Of a stretch of DNA of 9,590 bases, positions 7,368 to 9,590 are shown piece after piece. The stretch is from Dehalococcoidia bacterium. GTDB taxonomy: Bacteria > Chloroflexota > Dehalococcoidia > Tepidiformales > Tepidiformaceae. The notes under the pieces were generated by a model. That model saw only the letters and a list, made by a program, of their open reading frames with translations, was not told the DNA's origin and ran no database searches. A program made the translations under genes and the position numbers. Location: contig JALOAP010000088.1 of NCBI GenBank assembly GCA_023228745.1, forward strand, positions 1-9,590, given 5' to 3'. Position 1 is the first letter of the stretch. Every line of letters starts with the position of its first letter.

Positions 7368-7373
7368 AGTCTA
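7368..7373 (-). promoter_or_regulatory. Possible -10 box for a leaderless transcript of the Cys protein
   Basis: TAGACT on the minus strand, 6 bases before the GTG at 7361. Transcription starting about 7 bases downstream would begin at the start codon, which would explain the missing ribosome site. Confidence 0.35.
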
Positions 7374-7448
7374 GACCGCCAGTCCCCAGCCGCCACCGCA
7401 CCGGGTGCGGCGCACGTCACCCCACGTGGCACTCACCACCGCGCCCGC

Positions 7449-7454
7449 TACCCT
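7449..7454 (+). promoter_or_regulatory. Possible -10 box for a leaderless lysA transcript
   Basis: TACCCT fits the loose TANNNT pattern and ends 6 bases before the lysA ATG, which has no Shine-Dalgarno site. Weak on its own; it gains weight from the same spacing at two other SD-less genes here. Confidence 0.3.
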
Positions 7455-7460
7455 TATCCC

Positions 7461-8795
7461 ATGGCCGCATCGCTCGATTCGCTCCCCTTCCGTCACGTCC
7501 TCCCGCATAGCGCGGCGCTCTCCCCCGCCGGCCGCCTGAGCATCGGCGGCTGCGATGTCCGCGACCTCGCCACGGAGTTCGGTTCGCCACTCTACGTCTT
7601 CGACGAAGCCGACTTCCGCGCGACCTGCCAGGAGTTCCGGCGCGAATTCGAACAGCGGTGGCCCAACCTGCGCGTCGCCTACGCGGGCAAGGCGTTCCTC
7701 TCTCGCGGCATCGCCCGCATCCTTGCGGAAGAGGGCATCGGCATGGACGTGGTCAGCGGCGGCGAACTGGCGGTCGCCCGCGCGGCCGGGTTCCCAGCGG
7801 AAAACCTCTACTTCCACGGCAACAACAAGCTCCCGTCGGAGCTCGCCGCGGCGCTCGACAACGGCGGCATCGGCCGGGTCGTGGTCGACAACTTCTACGA
7901 GCTCGAGACGCTGGAACAGCTCGCCGGCGAGCGCGGCGTCACCCAGCCGATCCTGCTGCGCATCTCCCCGAACGTCGACCCCCACACGCACGCGAAGACC
8001 ACAACCGGCGTGCTCGACAGCAAGTTCGGCTTCGCCGTTGCTACGGGGGACGCTGAACGCGCGGTGAAGCAGGCGATGGAGGCGAAGCACCTCGACCTGC
8101 GCGGCCTCCACGTCCACCTCGGCTCGCCGATCTTCGAGACCGAGCCCTACGAGCAGGGGAACGCTGTGGTTGCGGCCTTCGCCTCACAGATGGGCGACAT
8201 CCACGGGTTCGAGTTCAAGGAGTACAGTCCCGGCGGCGGCTTCGCCCTCGCCTACACCCGCGAGCAGCACCCGCCGAGCATCGCCGAATACGCCGAGACC
8301 GTCACCGCGAGCCTGCGCAGGGCGCTCGAACAGCACCACCTGCCCGAGCCCGTCATGCACATCGAGCCCGGCCGCGCCCTCGTCGGCCGCTCGATGGTCG
8401 CGCTCTACACTGTGGGTGCGCGCAAGGAGATCCCCGGCGTGCGCACGTATGTCTCGCTCGATGGCGGCATGGCCGATAACATCCGCCCGGCGATCTACGG
8501 TTCGAAGTACGAAGCCTTCGCCGCCGAGCGCCCCCTCGCCGAGCCAGAAGAGACCGTGACCCTCGCCGGGAAGTACTGCGAAAGCGGCGACATCCTGGTC
8601 AGCGACGCCGAGGTGCCGCGGTTCACGCCGGGCGAACTGGTCGCGCTCCCCGCCAGCGGCGCCTACAACCTCGCGATGAGCTCGAACTACAACCTCGCGC
8701 AGCGCCCACCCGTGGTCGCCGTGCAGGACGGCGAAGCACGCCTTTTCGTCCGCCGCGAAACCGTCGACGACCTCCTCGCCCGGGACATGGGGTAA
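7461..8795 (+). CDS. lysA: Diaminopimelate decarboxylase
   Basis: 444 residues, normal for this PLP enzyme of fold type III, which decarboxylates meso-diaminopimelate to L-lysine, the last step of lysine synthesis, in the cytosol. Visible family motifs in order: Lys77 in YAGKA (Schiff base to PLP), HVHLGS at 217-222, the phosphate-binding SPGGGFA at 256-262, EPGRALV at 302-308, CESGD at 373-377 (Cys373 acts at the active site across the dimer), and GAYNLAMSSNYN from 400 with Tyr402. Nothing essential is missing. CESGD and the HxHxGS motif favour diaminopimelate over arginine or ornithine decarboxylases. The ATG at 7461 is chosen because homology-like sequence begins soon after and the upstream frame overlaps the opposite small gene. 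No ribosome site is seen. No other lysine gene is adjacent. Confidence 0.95.
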   Translation: MAASLDSLPFRHVLPHSAALSPAGRLSIGGCDVRDLATEFGSPLYVFDEADFRATCQEFRREFEQRWPNLRVAYAGKAFLSRGIARILAEEGIGMDVVSGGELAVARAAGFPAENLYFHGNNKLPSELAAALDNGGIGRVVVDNFYELETLEQLAGERGVTQPILLRISPNVDPHTHAKTTTGVLDSKFGFAVATGDAERAVKQAMEAKHLDLRGLHVHLGSPIFETEPYEQGNAVVAAFASQMGDIHGFEFKEYSPGGGFALAYTREQHPPSIAEYAETVTASLRRALEQHHLPEPVMHIEPGRALVGRSMVALYTVGARKEIPGVRTYVSLDGGMADNIRPAIYGSKYEAFAAERPLAEPEETVTLAGKYCESGDILVSDAEVPRFTPGELVALPASGAYNLAMSSNYNLAQRPPVVAVQDGEARLFVRRETVDDLLARDMG

Positions 8796-8966
8796 TCAGG
8801 CGAAGATTTCGTCGGGTGTGAACGAGAACCCGCCAAGAGCCGGGATCACCACCGGCTCGTCGCCCTGCAGCATCTTCGCCGGCGCCCCCGGCTGATAGGG
8901 GGTCACCGTCTTCCGCTCGGGATCGACAAGGAGCCCGGCCGCGACGCCCTGGGCCATGGCCCACAT
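8796..8966 (-). pseudogene. C-terminal remnant of an Uma2-family nuclease
   Basis: 56 residues from an in-frame ATG. The sequence AQGVAAGLLVDPERKTVTPY, then GDEPVVIPALGGFSFTPDEIF, matches the end of Uma2 (PD-(D/E)XK-like) proteins, which normally close with a V-DP-R-TV strand and an LPGF...EIF tail. Full family members are about 180-200 residues; the N-terminal half with the catalytic Asp and Glu-x-Lys is missing, and no frame upstream restores it. The remaining frame is uninterrupted up to TGA, one base beyond the lysA stop codon on the other strand. It is probably a deletion relic, though expression as a tiny protein cannot be excluded. Uma2 genes are often multicopy and mobile in some bacterial groups, which fits a relic here. 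Confidence 0.7.
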
Positions 8967-8998
8967 CTCACCGCAGCATCTGCCCCCGCTCGCAGCGC

Positions 8999-9016
8999 CT
9001 GCGGCATAAGCCGCAG
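8999..9016. other. Perfect 7-bp hairpin with ATAA loop
   Basis: CTGCGGC and GCCGCAG pair around ATAA, ending 6 bases before the TAGAAT box of the next gene. There is no T-run, so a terminator is unlikely. It lies where a -35 region or operator would sit. Confidence 0.45.
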
Positions 9017-9022
9017 CGGGCG

Positions 9023-9028
9023 TAGAAT
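9023..9028 (+). promoter_or_regulatory. Possible -10 box for a leaderless transcript
   Basis: TAGAAT, five of six matches to TATAAT, ends 7 bases before the ATG at 9036, so transcription would start at the start codon itself. The GGGAG in between is only 1 base from ATG, too close to serve as a normal ribosome site. Confidence 0.5.
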
Positions 9029-9035
9029 CGGGAGC

Positions 9036-9221
9036 ATGAAGCCGGACCTGCTGGAGATCCTCGTCTGCCCGCTCTGCAAGGGTGACCTCGAGCTCACCAC
9101 CGACCGTGAGGAAGACGGCGAGATCCTCGCCGGGAGCCTCCGCTGCTCGGGGTGTAACGAGACCTACCCCATCGAAGATGGCATCCCGAATATGCTGCCG
9201 CCCGAGCTGCGCGAAGCATGA
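9036..9221 (+). CDS. Trm112-like zinc protein
   Basis: 61 residues, the usual size for the bacterial Trm112/YcaR (UPF0434) family. It opens with LLEILVCPLCKGDL and carries Cys11, Cys14, Cys37 and Cys40, which should hold one zinc ion; the C-terminal YPIEDGIPNMLP is the other family hallmark. In eukaryotes and archaea Trm112 stabilises and activates methyltransferases; a partner role is plausible in bacteria, but no methyltransferase is in view. It overlaps the next gene by four bases (ATGA) and is probably co-translated with it. The start is the only reasonable one. Confidence 0.88.
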   Translation: MKPDLLEILVCPLCKGDLELTTDREEDGEILAGSLRCSGCNETYPIEDGIPNMLPPELREA

Positions 9222-9487
9222 GCGACCACCATACGCCCGAGTGGCCCGCCAAGCCCGGCGTAGCCGAACCCACGGCCCTCATCCCCGAATGGGCCATGCT
9301 CTGGCGCGGCCTGGGCCTCGTCGGCCTCACCATCGCCTTCATCTGGGCCGCCGCGTCGTCGTTCCGCACGAGCTGGCTGCTCGCACCCGTCGGCCTCGTG
9401 CTCGGCGCGGGCAGCGTCCTCTCCGCCTGGGCCGCCCTCATCCACCTCACCGGGGGCGAACGCTTCGACGACCACCGCTGGGTGTGA
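9218..9487 (+). CDS. Small two-helix membrane protein
   Basis: 89 residues, not recognised. After a polar N-terminal part of about 27 residues come two hydrophobic segments, about 28-48 and 53-77, joined by a short SSFRTSW turn, then a charged tail (GGERFDDHRWV). It looks like an inner-membrane hairpin with both ends on the same side. Its ATG overlaps the stop codon of the Trm112-like gene (ATGA), so translational coupling is likely and no clear ribosome site of its own is needed. No catalytic motif is seen. Confidence 0.8.
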   Translation: MSDHHTPEWPAKPGVAEPTALIPEWAMLWRGLGLVGLTIAFIWAAASSFRTSWLLAPVGLVLGAGSVLSAWAALIHLTGGERFDDHRWV

Positions 9488-9527
9488 GGCGAGGGGCGGT
9501 GCCGCGTGCGGTTCCGAGTTCGGTAGT

Positions 9528-9547
9528 CGAGGCCCACTGCGGCCTCG
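9528..9547 (+). terminator. Hairpin after the two-gene unit, weak terminator candidate
   Basis: CGAGGCC and GGCCTCG form a perfect 7-bp stem with a 6-base loop, about 40 bases after the membrane protein stop codon. No T-run follows, so this may be a stabilising 3' hairpin rather than an intrinsic terminator. Nothing else is seen to the window edge. Confidence 0.3.
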
Positions 9548-9590
9548 GGACCCGCTGACCACGCCCACCAACAGGCAACCCGCCCCGCTC

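Noticed and set aside
7053..7460. N-terminal extension of lysA by 136 residues
   Set aside because: LysA proteins do not have it, and it overlaps the better-supported minus-strand Cys protein and the repeat array.
9488..9590. Possible tRNA-like fold near the right end
   Set aside because: One good hairpin and a GTTCCGAGTTCG stretch are present, but no acceptor stem, anticodon arm or matching T-loop can be drawn.
1..9590. A defence island, CRISPR array or mobile element
   Set aside because: No spacer-repeat array, transposase, integrase, toxin-antitoxin pair or restriction gene is seen. The Uma2 remnant is the only nuclease-like trace.

Overview
The window is GC-rich bacterial DNA. Genes start with ATG, GTG and TTG, some with strong Shine-Dalgarno sites and some apparently without a leader. 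Gene content and style (a very large multi-PAS histidine kinase, Thr-rich exported copper protein, an Uma2 nuclease remnant, many small genes) would fit a Chloroflexota-like organism. That placement is a weak inference; nothing in the window is diagnostic.

Layout from left to right. (1) 1-742, minus: an exported protein cut off by the window edge, with signal peptide, plastocyanin-like copper domain, Thr/Ala linker and CHRD domain. It is missed by ORF finders that need a stop codon. (2) 743-1039: intergenic, with a likely terminator for the next gene and a G-rich tract. (3) 1040-5506, minus: a soluble sensor histidine kinase of about 1488 residues with seven PAS and two GAF domains and no receiver domain. 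(4) 5709-5906, minus: a 65-residue charged protein starting at GTG behind a near-perfect ribosome site. (5) 6041-7009, plus: a zinc-free NAD(P)H:quinone oxidoreductase-type MDR enzyme. (6) 7010-7157: a convergent gap bounded by two arrays of a 7-base repeat in opposite orientation. (7) 7158-7361, minus: a small four-cysteine protein, probably real. (8) 7461-8795, plus: diaminopimelate decarboxylase (lysA). (9) 8796-8966, minus: the C-terminal remnant of an Uma2-family nuclease. (10) 9036-9487, plus: a two-gene unit with a 4-base overlap, a Trm112-like zinc protein followed by a two-helix membrane protein. The last 100 bases hold only a hairpin.

The genes do not form one pathway. lysA makes lysine, the MDR enzyme handles quinone- or enone-like substrates, the kinase is an orphan sensor without a response regulator in view, and the copper/CHRD protein works outside the membrane. 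I see no defence system, CRISPR array, insertion sequence, tRNA or rRNA. The least explained signals are the paired heptamer arrays after two convergent genes, the set of SD-less genes with a TANNNT box 6-7 bases before the start codon, two small unrecognised proteins, and an inverted repeat able to cover the ribosome site of the MDR gene.
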